A stretch of 64,000 bases of DNA from Isoetes taiwanensis (taxonomy: Eukaryota; Streptophyta; Lycopodiopsida; Isoetales; Isoetaceae), in contig JAJEKV010000046.1 in assembly GCA_021234155.1 (NCBI GenBank), positions 7,567,012 to 7,631,011 of the forward strand, read 5' to 3'. The translations under genes and the position numbers were made by a program. Positions 20,498 to 32,027 of this stretch are shown here, piece after piece. The notes under the pieces were generated by a model. That model was given only the letters and a program-made list of their open reading frames with translations, ran no database searches and was not told where the DNA came from. Each line of letters begins with the position of its first letter. Positions within the stretch are counted from its first letter, which is position 1.

Positions 20498-21518
20498 CGG
20501 ATCAGAGATAAGAGCATTAGAGGAAATATGAGATCACATTTTGTCCCATTAAGGGATGCTTAAAATGCCAACTTTTTAAACCAATAAGAGAAGAGCTCCA
20601 AAAAGATATCTCATTCCAAGATATGTGCAAACAGAATTAATGCAACCGCAACTAACTTCAGAGTATCATTTTTCATTATAACTTTTGATCCGTAACTCCG
20701 ATTCAAAAACTTTTTTGTAGCAATGGGTTCGTCTTCACAAGATCTATCTAGTGATAACCCATTCATACATCTTTTACGATATAAATATATAAGAAATAAG
20801 CAAAAATCATATTTTTAAGGTTAACGATATGACCATATTGAAATACATCATAACCATATATCACTAGAAAGATCTTTTCATTCCGATCTAATGCAACAAA
20901 CGCCGCAAACATTTTGACAAGTGGATCAAAAGTTATGGGGAAAAAACAACAAAGAATGAAGTTGTTGGTGCCGCATTAATTGCGCTTAATAGAGGGTAGC
21001 CATTCCATTGGAGGATTCTTATGGGGATGAAATGGATCTCAAATTTTCTAATTCATCCGCCAACACCAAAGAATGTATAGAAGTAGTTTCCTTCTTCTTG
21101 CAACCGCAAAAAGAACCGGGCACATCTATCTCCGCCCCTCCCGCTTTCATTCTTTTTGCTTCCATAGCCTTGATCGAGATAATAACTCGACTCCACTAGT
21201 ATGGACACGAGCTGAGTACTTCTAATTCTTGGTACAATGCGTCAATAGTCCTCTAGCTTCAAATGGCCCGACTCTCCCATATTCTTTTGCAAATGACTTC
21301 ACTGGCAGCATAACGCCATGACAACCCCTGCATGCCCCTACGAGGTGAGAAGGCCCGAGTCCAAGCCCGACTACAACCAAGTTTGAACTCATCATCCTCC
21401 AAGAACTTGCTATTAAGCTTATAGTAGGTCCTGGTAGGTCAATGACAATTAGCCACATCATTAGTTAGAAGTTGTGGATTATGATCGCATACTGAGCTAT
21501 CCGTAAGATTTGAGCGAT

Positions 21519-22176
21519 TTAAAATTCGCTAGCCGAAAGCATTTGACAAGTATTAAAGTATCCTCTATCATGCCTTGCATAAGCTCTGCCAGCTCCTGTC
21601 CAACCATTACACCACATAAAAGACTGATCACCATCAATCTCTATAAGCTGACCATCATGTAAAAGGCGTAGCCATTGTTCTCGCTCGAATCCTTGCACCA
21701 CTTCAGAGCCGCGACCATTTCTATCTCTTTCCAACTCGACCATATTGAAATCACCAACGAGCAATTATGCAACATTCTGTCCAAGCTGGAGAACTTTACT
21801 CCTCAGAGTTGCCCACAAAGCACCACGCTGACGAGGTCTATTATGAGCATATACATTTATCAAACCCCATTCTTGGCCCTTATCTTTCCATTTGATTATT
21901 ATCCATCGCCCGAACCTATCTGTTTGAGTAAAAGTGACATCCATGCACGACTTCCATGCAAGAAGCACACCAGCCTTAGATGCATCACAGCTAGACACCA
22001 AGACATTATAGTCCCGGCCCAAATACATTAGCTACTTTATGTACATCACTGGCGGCGGCATTTATGCTCTTGGAGGCAACAAAAGATCGAGAAAACTTAG
22101 ACAGTAAAGAGACAACCCGCTTCTTTTTATTTGGGGAAGAAGCCACTTCCCTCACATTCCAAGACAACAGGTTCAT
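21519..22176 (-). pseudogene. LINE 2 ORF2, endonuclease domain
   Basis: The start at 22176 reads MNLLSWNVREVASSPNKKKR, the usual WN box opening of an L1 endonuclease. Later frames give GLINVYAHNRPRQRGALW and LVGDFNMVE. The E-containing and SDH boxes are lost or frameshifted. Confidence 0.75.
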
Positions 22177-22363
22177 GTGGCCAAAACATTATGTTCCACC
22201 TCCATACCAATAGAGCCAGCCTCAATCATGTCCATCTCGCATGGTTCAAGGGAGGTCAGCCCACCTCGCCCCGGAAATTGGCAAGGGGAGCCTCTTTGTT
22301 CCACCCTTCCATTGTTTTGTTCAAGACTTGGTGAGGGAGAGCCTCCTCTCGCTTCTACCCCCA

Positions 22364-23081
22364 TTATTTTGTTGGGGTAATCGGCAAGGGAGAGCCTCCC
22401 TCCGCCTCCACCCTTCCATGCAAATTATCGAATCGCCATGACATGAGACACATGTTGACTAGCCTTATTGCGTGCAGCTTTTTCCAATTAACATTTGTCC
22501 ATCCCTCTTGGGCATTTTCATGATGTTTCTTGAACATTTTCATGCCGCTTCTTGCAATTCCCCGGATCTTCAGAAACTTAGCCCTAGCATCCTCTTCAAA
22601 AGCGGGGAGTATGCACAATCTTAGGTGGGATAAGATGGAGCAACAATGAATAGCAAATTGCATTGGCGTAAGGGACAACAGAGGGTAAAGGGGACACAAC
22701 AGAGGTAGGAGGCATAGAGGAAGAAGGGACCATTGCAGGCTTATCTCTTAGCACAAAAAAATTTGCAAATAAAGCAAGTTGAGGAAATAAATCAGCAAGC
22801 TGAGGGCCATTGAGCAACTGCAAAGCATACTTCAGAAAGATAGGGCCACTTTTCACAACCACACAGTCAGGAAGACCATGACCAGAAGGAAGAGAAACAC
22901 AAATTTTAGCACCATCAACAATAGAATGGGCAGATGAGTACCCAGACCATTAGCAATACTGATAAGAAACTCCAGCACCAAGAGATCAGGAGGAAGATTA
23001 GGAATAGAAAACCAACATGGCATCCTAAGAGCAGGAATCGTACCAGGAGAAAATCCAGGCGAGTAAGGCTGGTACAAAATA
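22364..23081 (-). pseudogene. LINE 2 ORF1 (DUF4283-like), 5' truncated
   Basis: The frame read from 23081 contains PCWFSIPNLPPDLLVLEFL and SIANGLGT, the W..I.NLP pattern of the DUF4283 RNA-binding module. It is truncated at the LINE 5' end and frameshifted after about 22860. Confidence 0.6.
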
Positions 23082-23099
23082 TAAGCGTGAGACTTGATC

Positions 23100-23890
23100 A
23101 ATTCAGGATGTTCTAGAATTTTAAAATAGCTCTAAAATCTTTTAGAATGTTCTGGAATGATCTAGACGCTTATAGGCAGCACCCCAATCTAAAAATAGGA
23201 AGTTTTTTTTTACTTTACAAAGAGTCAAAATAGTGTTCTAGATGCTCAGGGTAAATACTCAATTCTAAAAATAGAAAGTTTTGTGAAACTTCTCATTAGT
23301 CAAGATAGAATATTCTAGAATGTTCTAGATGCTCGTCTCAATAAAAAAATGTAAGGTTTTTTGAAACTTTACAAAAAGTGAAAATAGAATGTTCTGGAAT
23401 GTTCCTGATGCTCAAGGTAAGTACCCCAGTCTAAAAAATAGAAAGTTTGTTGAAACTTCTCAACACCCAAAATAAAATATATAGAATGTTCCAGATGCCC
23501 ATGGGTAAGCACCTCAGTCTAAAAATAGAAAGTTTTTTTGAAACTTTGCAAAAACTAAAAGTAGGATGTTGTAGATAGTTCTAGAAAATTCAAGAATATT
23601 CTAGATTAATAGAAAGCTTTTTTGGAAAAATTGCAAAGAGCCAACATAGAATGTTCTAGAATGTTCTATATGCTCAGATGCTCATCCAAGAATAGAAGGT
23701 TTTCAAAATAGGTGACACTTTGAAAATGGTGTGGGCAAGCTTCTCTTGGGTGATGCTTTGGAATTGGTAGTAGGTGTGAGTAAGCTCCTCATGGGGATGC
23801 TTTGGAATTTAGTAGGTGGTCATAAGCTCCTCATAGGAGTAGAAAGTTTTTTGAAACTTTACAAGCATCCATAATAGAATATTCTAGAAC
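23100..23890. repeat. Degenerate tandem repeat carrying heat-shock-element-like motifs
   Basis: Units of 70-97 bases share ...aaaaatagaaagttttttgaaac... followed by a TTCnnGAA run. Blocks begin near 23143, 23234, 23307, 23386, 23483, 23578, 23648 and 23876. The block at 23307 reads AGAATATTCTAGAATGTTC and continues TAGA. Alternating nGAAn/nTTCn pentamers are the HSF binding signature. Confidence 0.7.
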
Positions 23891-23973
23891 ATGGGTGATA
23901 CTTTGAAATTGTAGTAGGTGTGAGTGAGCTCATCATGTGTGATACTTTCAAATTGGTAGTAGGTGTGAGTCAA
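23700..23973. repeat. Minisatellite, part 1 (left of element 2)
   Basis: Repeats of about 45 bases with consensus gtgatactttgaaattggta and gtaggtgtgagtaagctcctcat run up to the outer end of the element 2 LTR. The same unit resumes at 34649 and 37024. Confidence 0.8.
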
Positions 23974-25560
23974 TGTGACGTCCCCTACTCATATACGGTG
24001 CACTCACCGTATATAAACAGGAGTTCATCCCCCATACCAGCTCCATACTGATACAAGGCTCTCCACGTATCACTGCAACCTTGATGAGTTCCAGTGGGAA
24101 TAATGAAGGGGTCATTTTACCCTGTCTCCCTCAGGGCCTACCTAGCTGCGGAAGCGTAAACATACATGTCAGTATACAACAACAACATCGCATAACCATC
24201 TCGAAGGATGGCTCATCACATATCTGCATAGACAAAGATCAACACATCACATATGGGAGTCCTACCCAAGGCTCAGACTCAAGGGGAAGGACTGACGGCT
24301 TGGGTCTCCAGAGTTCATTGCAGACAGAATTCATGGCAATGGATTTGGCTGGCATAAGAACATGGCTTGTGGTAGTCCACTCCATCCGCCCCTCCTGTGC
24401 ACACCTTGCAGAGTAGGTTGAAAAGTGTTGGGACCTGACTGTAGCCCTCCGGATGCATAGCCAAAGGGGCTATTCCTGGGTCGCATCTCCCCAGTTCCGA
24501 TGGGGCAGGTAGGGATCACTCCCACCAGAGATCTACATGCTGATTCAAGGTGACTAGAGGGCCACTGCCCGTACTCAACTGAACTCCATGGAAGGTGTCC
24601 ACCACCCCAAGAGTGTCGAACCCAATGCAAAGCCCGCACGCAGTGGCAGAGCATCAGGCCTAGTCATTATAATCCCCGATAGGCTTTACTACCAGAGGGA
24701 CGTGATCATGAGTCAGAACATGAACCTCCTTGTGAGCCAGTCTAGTCCCTTCACCCACAACCAAATGTGGTTCTTGTACACAGGCCGAATTTACAGTGTG
24801 CTAGAGAGGCTAACTAGGAGCATCAACTACCAGGCTTAAGGTCTCTACCCCCCTTCCCAATACAATGAGTTTACAGAGATACATCATCCATATACATCAC
24901 AGAAGAACTAAAGAACTAGATCTAATCTATATCATAGAGTTAGGTTCTTTAGTTAGAGCTTGGTATCTGGGGATCTAAATGGTTGTTATGGGCAATTTAA
25001 TAGGATAAACCTACTGATTCAATGACTGGGAGACGGTTTAGGCTATTAAATTGACTAAATATCTGATCCTTGGCTCGCTCCTCCTGCCCTGAACTCGACC
25101 ATCCTGCTGAACTGCTAGAAGATGAAGCTAGAAAGGGAAACTAATGAGCTAGATCGCTCAGACAGGATCTGGGAGGCGGGTTTGACTCATGGAGCAAGTA
25201 AAACAGAGCCCTAAAATGGCATGAATGAAAATAGCAAGTTAGGGTTTCCTTTACCTAAATAGACAAGGGGTTAGGGCTAGGGTTTCCAATTATCCCTTTA
25301 AGCATGTGGGATAATTGGGTATGGCCCACTTGCCTTTATTAACTAGGTGGCATAAGGTGTCCACATGGGAAAATGTGTACCTAGATAAATGTGCACATTG
25401 GTAAATGTGCACATAATTAAATGCACACACCTTGCAAGTTGCCCCCTAGGGTGCTACCGCTTGTTACACGCCGGCAGACACGCCGGTCCGGCCAGGCGGT
25501 ACGCTGATTTAGGCAAAGGATAAAGATACCAGGGACCGTATACTGTGTTGGAACGTCACA
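23974..25560 (-). repeat. 3' LTR of element 2
   Basis: It begins TGTGACGTCCCC and ends GGAACGTCACA, a perfect terminal inverted repeat with TG...CA ends, 1587 bases long. Near the start lies a stem ATATACGGTG-CACT-CACCGTATAT (23991-24014). Confidence 0.93.
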
Positions 25561-25572
25561 TTCTCCCCACCT
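25561..25572 (-). promoter_or_regulatory. Polypurine tract of element 2
   Basis: The minus strand reads AGGTGGGGAGAA directly before the LTR TG, the expected primer for plus-strand synthesis. Confidence 0.85.
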
Positions 25573-26435
25573 CGAAATGATGTTGTTCGCAGCATCGTGG
25601 GTCTCCCCACCTTGGGATCTTCCTAACCTGCAATCAACTTGATGCATACAATATATTACTATTATACTTGTACACTTATTAGGATTACCTTAAGTAATAT
25701 TTTTAAAACATTACTACGTCATTACATTATCAAATAACTTATCAATTCATAACTTCGTTAAAGTAATAACTTATTAATCTTACTTAATACAACCATTAAG
25801 TTTATCAAAATTTTAACAATCTTTCGAGGTACTCTTCATTCCTTGCAACACATTCCAACAAAAATTTGTGTTGCAAGTCTTCATAGCTCGACCTCCTTGC
25901 CCTCCGGAGCGCTCTATTGGCTTGCAGGTCGACACTACATTAGTACCATTTTAATTATTAGTAAAATTATGGTTATAAGGGAACCACCCCATCTATCTAC
26001 ATGAATGCATGACTAATCTCCCGGCGTAGGAAGAGGATGCTTTTTCCATCGTGGCCGTGGAGACAGCGCCCTATAATGCCTATATGGCGCTCATGCCTAC
26101 ACCTTTGGTTGCCCAGCGTGGAGGATAGAGTCCTTCCCGTATATGGGGCGTGAAGGATAGGGTCCTCCCCGTAGGCATTGACTAGAGGTGCTTTTCCTAT
26201 CAATGAATTTCTGAATGACCTCTTATCTCTCGAGGTCGTCTACTTCCGTGGGACAGAAGTAGACTTTTTAATCTACCTTCCAACTCATCCAAGCGGAACC
26301 GCGGTCATGCCTACAATGACATTACACCATATCCTAGAGATCATCGTAGTGGTCTCATCATCGGTAACAACGCATGCAACCCATACCTAGCATAGGTTGC
26401 ATGCGTAGATCAATCTTTACTACACATGAATTAAT
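25573..26435 (-). other. 3' untranslated region of element 2
   Basis: No coding frame is supported between the chromodomain stop and the PPT. An AT-rich block (25640-25830) lies next to the PPT. Confidence 0.6.
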
Positions 26436-27962
26436 CTAAACACAAATCGACATGTCTGAGCCGATTTCTTCGGCGATGATCTTGCCGTCCCATTGCTCCA
26501 TGAACTGGGGGTACTGCTTTATTAGACCCTTCTTGAGTACCCATGTCGCGTCTTCCACTGGCAAGTGTTTCCACTTGACCAAATATTGGAGAAACTCTGA
26601 TCTCCTTGTTTTCCTGAAGGCTTTCTCAAGAATCAATTCTGGAACTATCTCCAGCTGCTCTTCTGTCATTTCTAACAACGTTGGAGTATCCAAGACTTCT
26701 TCTGGATTTGGAGTATGCTTCTTCAACAAACTCACGTGGAAGACTTTATGAATCTTTAGGTGTGCTGGTAGCTCCAACTTGTAGGTTTGGTTACCTACTC
26801 TCTTGGCTATTCTGAAAGGTCCAGCCCACCTTGGAGCAAGCTTCTTGCAATTTCCGATGCGGAGCTTCGTCTGCTTCACCTTGATCTTGAGCCAAACGTT
26901 GTCGCCAACTTGGAACTCTCTGACCGTCCGATGCTTGTCGGCGATGCTCTTTTGTCGACTCCTTGCTGCAAGAAGATATCCTCGAACCTCTTCCACCAGC
27001 TGCTGCATGTCGGCCAACATTTGCTGCGAAACCTCTACTTTTGATACAGGATTGTGCCAAGTGTCTGGAATTAAACATTGGTAGCCGTAATTGATCATAA
27101 ACGGCGACATTTGGGATGATTCCTGCTTGATGCTATTATACGCAAACTCCACCAAGTGAATATACTCTTCCCACATACTCTGTTTGTTCCAGACATAGTT
27201 TCGTAGCATATCCTCCAAAATTCTGTTGGTCCGCTCTATTTGGCCATCCGTCTGAGGATGATAGGCCGTGCTCATGGACAGCTTCGTCTGAATCGTCGCA
27301 AAGAGGTCCTGCCAAAAGGCACTCATGAACTTCGGGTCTCTGTCGGAGATGATCTCTCTTGGCATGCCATGGAGCCTGAAGATTTCTTTGGTGAAGAGCT
27401 TCGCTGTATCCATAGCTGTGTCGGTGGTCCTGCAAGGCACAAAGTGTACCATTTTCGACAACTTGTCGACCACAACCATCAAGGCATCTTTCCCTCTTAC
27501 TGTCCTCGGAAGCTTTGTTATGAAGTCCATGCTGATGACCTCCCACTTAACGTTCGGCACTGCTAAAGGTTCCAATGCTCCTGGAATTCGAAGCTTCTCT
27601 GCCTTTGTCTGCTGACATAGCTGACACTCTTTGATGTAGCGAGCTACTTGCTTCTTCATTCCTGGCCAATAATAGCTGCTACGCACTTTAAAATATGTCT
27701 TCATGAATCCCGCCTGGCCAGCTATTGGACTGTTGTGGGTGTCGTGTAGAATCAACTTCCTCACCCCTGATGATTCCGGCACACACAACTTGTTCTTATG
27801 ATACAAAAGGTTACCTTCCTTCTTAATTCTTGAAGATCTCCCTTTCTTTATCTGTTCTTGCCTCCTTGCACAAGCTCGCCCATACTTCCTCGAAGTCTGC
27901 ATCTGTCGGCAAGGTTTCTTCGATCTTCTTACCAAAGTCACTGGTGAGTGTCGAAATTGCAT
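26436..27962 (-). CDS. Element 2 integrase with C-terminal chromodomain
   Basis: This is a 508-codon intact frame. The H2C2 zinc domain (HDTHNSPIAG...C-Q-L-C-Q-Q) is followed by the DDE core: SMDFITKLP (D), ISDRDPKFMS (D) and TAYHPQTDGQIERTNRILED (E). The GPFRIAKRVGNQTYKLELP segment is the C-terminal DNA-binding part, and YLVKWKHLPVEDATWV is a chromodomain-like end. Integrase inserts the cDNA. In chromoviruses the chromodomain is thought to steer it to heterochromatin marks such as H3K9me. All three acidic residues are present. It is the best preserved pol domain here. Confidence 0.93.
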   Translation of the reverse strand: MQFRHSPVTLVRRSKKPCRQMQTSRKYGRACARRQEQIKKGRSSRIKKEGNLLYHKNKLCVPESSGVRKLILHDTHNSPIAGQAGFMKTYFKVRSSYYWPGMKKQVARYIKECQLCQQTKAEKLRIPGALEPLAVPNVKWEVISMDFITKLPRTVRGKDALMVVVDKLSKMVHFVPCRTTDTAMDTAKLFTKEIFRLHGMPREIISDRDPKFMSAFWQDLFATIQTKLSMSTAYHPQTDGQIERTNRILEDMLRNYVWNKQSMWEEYIHLVEFAYNSIKQESSQMSPFMINYGYQCLIPDTWHNPVSKVEVSQQMLADMQQLVEEVRGYLLAARSRQKSIADKHRTVREFQVGDNVWLKIKVKQTKLRIGNCKKLAPRWAGPFRIAKRVGNQTYKLELPAHLKIHKVFHVSLLKKHTPNPEEVLDTPTLLEMTEEQLEIVPELILEKAFRKTRRSEFLQYLVKWKHLPVEDATWVLKKGLIKQYPQFMEQWDGKIIAEEIGSDMSICV

Positions 27963-28446
27963 TGCAGTGCACTCTTGTTGTCAAAGGATGCCTTGAAAGC
28001 GCATCTACTACCACATTGAGCTTCCCTGACTTATAGACTATATCAAAGTCATGCTCTTCGAGGAACTCCATCCACCTTCGCTGCCTCAGGTTGAGATGTG
28101 GTTGCGTGAACACATATTGGAGGCTTTGATGATCCGTGTCCAACTGGAACTTTCTCCCCAACAGGTAATGTCTCCAAATCCTTAGTGCCCTGACAACTGC
28201 AAGCAATTCTTGATCGTGCGTCGGGTAGCACGTTTCGGCGTCGTTCATCTTCCTGGAGTCCTAAGCTACTACCTGCTCTTCCTGCATGAGCACTGCACCT
28301 GTGGCTATCTTACTTGCGTCTGTCGCCACAAGCTTATCCTTCTCTGCGTCTGGCAGGGTCAAGACGGGGGCAGTTGTCAAAGCTTCCTTCAACAATTCAA
28401 ACCCTGCTTGGACTTTCTTGTGCCAATGATCTGCCCAATCTTTCAC
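27823..28446 (-). pseudogene. Element 2 RNase H region
   Basis: Frames 28261-28446 ([17 protein letters not shown]) and 27823-28248 ([22 protein letters not shown], then LDTDHQSLQYVF) show the Ty3 RNase H D, E and D residues. A stop at about 28260 splits the domain. Confidence 0.85.
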
Positions 28447-28572
28447 TTTTTACGCCCTCGTCAAGTCCGTTAGCGGAGCCACTATCTTTGCAAAGTTCTT
28501 CACAAACTTCCTGTAGTACCCTGCTACGCCGAGGAAGCTTCTGACCTCGTGGACATTCTTTGGTGCCGACCA

Positions 28573-29546
28573 CTAAATGACTGCTTCAATCTTGGCAGGA
28601 TCCGTCGAAATTCCTTCTGCTGAGATCACATGACCCAGGTATTCCACCCTCTCTGTTGCAAAGTGGCACTTCGACAACTTGGCATACAACTGGTGCCTCC
28701 TTAGCTTCTTGAGCACTCTCCTTAGGTGTTGTACGTGTTCTTCCAGGGATCTGCTATACACCAAAATATCACGAAAGTATCCAAGAACTCCCTGAAAATG
28801 TCGTTCATGAGCTTCATGAACGTTGCTGGGGCATTTGATAAACCAAACGGCATTACCGTGAACTCATAATGCCCATACCTGGTCCTGAAAGCCGTTTCGT
28901 GGATGTCTTCTTCCTTGATCCTGATTTGATGGTACCCCGACCTCAGGTCTATTTTGGAGAAGACTTTTGCCCCTTGGAGCTGATCCATCAAGTCATCCGA
29001 TATGGGGAGCGCATACTTGTTCTTGATGGTGTGCTTGTTCAACTGCCTGTAATCTATGCACATCCTCAAGCTACCATCCGTCTTCTTCACAAAAAGAATG
29101 GGTGCCCCAAATGGTGAGACGCTAGGTCTAATGAAGCCTAGGTTGAGCAACTCCTGCAATTGCTTCTTTAGCTCCGTCAGCTCCTGCGTCGTCATTCTGT
29201 ATGGAGCCTTGCTTGTTGGCTTTGTACCTGGTTCGAGTGCTATCTCACACTCGACTCCCCTATAAGGTGGAAGCTGCTTGATCTCATCTGGGAAGAGATC
29301 GTGGAACTCTGTAATCAACTTAGCTATCTGCTTTGGCAACTTGCTGAGCACCTTATCTTCCTTGCTTTCTTCTGACTCGGGCTCTTCGAGCTGAAGCTTG
29401 AAGATGTATGCTACTCGCTCGCTCTTTATGCACTTGAGCAGCCGCTTACTAGACATACACTGCATGATGGGGATAACTTCTTTACCTGACTTCTGGTAAT
29501 CTGAGGCCTTTGAGTCCTTTTGTCTGCCGTCTCTACGGTCCTGCAC
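28573..29546 (-). pseudogene. Element 2 reverse transcriptase, active site damaged
   Basis: The frame 28722-29546 has [46 protein letters not shown] (first catalytic D) and [19 protein letters not shown]. The FVxxFxDD box should come next. Instead FLDTF is followed by a few missing bases, and the next frame resumes at [13 protein letters not shown]. The catalytic Asp pair is thus lost in the sequence as given. The corresponding box in element 3 ([12 protein letters not shown]) is whole. Confidence 0.88.
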
Positions 29547-29654
29547 CTGCTCTTCCTCTTCTTCGGAGTCGGAGTCCGAATCAGAGCTTGTGTCGGAGGA
29601 TTCTGTGCTGGGGGACCTCCTTCTCTTGCTCCTCTTCTTGTCCTTCCTCGTCTT

Positions 29655-29891
29655 CTAAGGTGGTGCTTCCGGCAACTGGATATTGTCATTTGGGCCAACT
29701 CCTCCTTGTGCTCCCAAGAAAGCCTTTATTTGCTCAAGGTCCGTTCTCATCTGCAAGATTTCTTCCTCTGGAGACATTGGGCCGAATGCTTCATACAGGC
29801 TCCTTGCCGGGTGCGGCCTAGGCAGAGTCTGTTCTTCCCTACGGTCTCGCCGTTGTTGTTCAGCGCTGCCTGGGCCTCTAGCTGCATACAC
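29655..29891 (-). pseudogene. Start of gag-pol ORF (element 2), gag core and protease missing
   Basis: MYAARGPGSAEQQRR and RSLYEAFGPMSPEEE are nearly the same as in element 1. A stop follows at 29655. Within about 100 bases the sequence enters the pre-RT linker ([16 protein letters not shown]). The roughly 1.5 kb of gag, CCHC knuckle and protease seen in element 3 is absent, so this copy could move only with proteins from a relative. Confidence 0.65.
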
Positions 29892-30059
29892 AGGTAGATC
29901 ATGGCTTTACGGTTAGTTTTATTTATTCTATTGCATTATGTTTGTTTGTTGGTATAGTTGTGGAACAAAATACATCAACAAAACATTTAAAGTGCAAAGG
30001 AAAATATATTTATGTATATATAATATCTTAATACAATGCCTCCGGGATCAAGAGTCTAA

Positions 30060-31596
30060 CTATTCTTGAAATCGCCGGTAGGATGGATTATCCTGGAGAA
30101 ATTTCTTAACTTGGGCGGTTCCAACCGAACGTCCCAAGTTCCTGAGAATATTTGTTGATGACCCGCCCTGCAAGGCTGTCACCAATTCTTCTACCCGGCG
30201 GTCGGAAGTGTAGGCCGCGGTCACTGCTAGTCTTCCCTGTCGTCGGTAGGGTACGGCGAAGTCGAAGATGTCAAGCACCATCGTTCTCTTGACTAAGATG
30301 GCATAGTCGGTGTTTGGAACTAGCCGAGCATGCCTGTCAAAGCCTGAGAGTGCGACAAGCATGAACACTCCTTCTTTGCCCCTTGGGCTGAATTTGCGGT
30401 GTATTACCGCTATTCTCCCGTCCATCAGCAGGGGAAGATAGTATCTCAGCAACCTGTCGTTCTGCGACGTTGTTGATTCGTCGTCCCCTCGGTCTCCGAC
30501 TCTATGTCTTCCTGCATACTCATCGACGTCGATCTCTGTGATTTCTCCATAGTCTCTGACTGTCGATGTGATTCGCCGCAGGTCGATCTCGCCTCTTCTC
30601 TGAACACCTGTGGGGGCTGGTGTCGAAGAACTTGGCATCAGAATGTTTGTTGTCTTGCCACGGATCCCCATCCATTCTTGCATAGCATAAAACTCTTCTT
30701 CAGATGGCAGGTCCCGAGCTTCCATCATGTGGCGGATGTTGCTATATGCTTTGATATGCGAAGTCAACTCCCGGTGTAGGTGTCGGGCGGCTTCTCGACA
30801 CGGGTGGGAAGTCGGAAGCCTCCCCGCCGATGAAGTCATCCGGATCTGGCCGTTGCCGCGTAGATACATCAACTCGTCCAAGTCGGTACTCCCTTTCCTC
30901 GCATTAGGGGAGGTTCGGATGTCACCAGAGTAAGTAGTCCGGCGTCGATGATGATAGGGGCTAGGCTTGTGATACCTAGCCCGACGGGGGATCGATTCTC
31001 AGGGTCTGCCGGTCTTACTCAAAAATTGGCAGTTCCTGTTCTGCTAGCCGACGCTCTTTTTCAGGGTCGAGCTCGACGTAGTCTTCGTCGTCAGAGCCGA
31101 TCGCTTCATCATCTGTTCTTCCCTCTTGTTCTGCTTGGTACTGCAGTCGTAGTTGACCCTCTGCTGAGGAGGCTAAGGGGTCTACTTCCATGGGGAGGAT
31201 CGAGGTGTCGCCCATGAGATTCTGGGCGCGGTGGGAAAGAAAAATGGCTAGGGCAGCGGTGTAGGAAAAATACTTGTTTCTATTAGCTGTTAGGACCATA
31301 TAGTCTGGCAATCTCTGAGCTTTATTGGTCAGATATTTGGCAATGTTGGGGACATCACCTAAAGCTGCTTGAAGGGACTGCCTGGGGACAAAATATCATG
31401 TGCATGGGGGAAGCTGTACTAGGGACGGTCCTACCCTAGCTTGGAATTCGGTCATAACTTCCCTGTAAGCTGGGGTTGCTTGCAATGTGGCTTGGATATC
31501 TATCTCTTTGCGGAAAACCTGAAAAATTGCATTGATGTCTGCCTCAGCTACATGGGCACTGGCGCTGTACCATCGCCTAAAATCAACAGCTGCCAT
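30060..31596 (-). pseudogene. ORF-B of element 2, unknown protein
   Basis: It starts MAAVDFRRWYSASAHV at 31596. Blocks in order are DINAIFQVFRKEIDIQATLQ, GPSLVQLPPCT (stop), SLQAALGDVPNIAKYL, RNKYFSYTAALAIFLSHRAQ, an acidic stretch (DDEAIGSDDEDYVELDPEKE), then an intact 273-codon frame (30060-30881) with RDLPSEEEFYAMQEW, YYLPLLMDGRIAVIHRKFS, DFAVPYRRQGRLAVTAAYTS and SYRRFQE at the end. I find no known domain and no transmembrane segment. Colinearity with element 1 shows it is a real component of this family. Confidence 0.7.
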
Positions 31597-31824
31597 GGAT
31601 CTCGAGGAGATAGGACTAACAAACGGATGCAAAAGCGCCTCAGGGAGCTGGAAAATCGCCTAGAAGGTCGGGAGCAAACTTGTAGGATGCTAAGTGAGAA
31701 TTTGAGGTCCGAATGAGGATTGGGAAGTCAATTTGATGGTTTGAGCGTGAATAGGACGGTCTAATGAACCTATTGCAATAATCTAAAGTCAATTGGGTGT
31801 TGGATGGAAGAGAAAATGCTAGGA

Positions 31825-31892
31825 GGTCTCACACGATGCGCCTGGGGCTCGACCTAATTTTTAGGTTTGGCTTCTGGCGCGACGTGTGAGAC
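31825..31892. repeat. Inverted-repeat module B1 (element 2)
   Basis: Arms ggtctcacacgatgcgcc and ggcgcgacgtgtgagac bracket a loop that itself contains acctaatttttaggt. Confidence 0.8.
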
Positions 31893-32027
31893 ATTTGGCC
31901 TATCTTGGTCAAAACTTGTCCAGTCTGGGTGAACTAAGGGTCAAATCATGCTAGTCTCATCGAGTTAAGCAAGATTGACCCCTTACTTGGTCGATTTGGA
32001 GGTGTTTTGGTCTAGTTTAGATATGAA

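Larger units (their letters stand above)
17802..23081 (-). mobile_element. LINE 2: L1-type retrotransposon, 5' truncated
   Basis: A 22-base T run at 17802-17823 is the poly(A) of a minus-strand LINE. TAAGCGTGAG flanks both ends (17792-17801 and 23082-23091), a 10-base target duplication. ORF1 remnants (22364-23081), endonuclease (about 21519-22176) and RT (about 18700-20500) follow in order. All frames are broken. This copy differs from LINE 1, so two L1 lineages are present. Confidence 0.9.

Noticed and set aside
29510-29897. Plus-strand ORFs (103 and 125 codons)
   Set aside because: They are the reverse of the gag-pol N-terminal segment, which is conserved between elements 1 and 2 on the minus strand.
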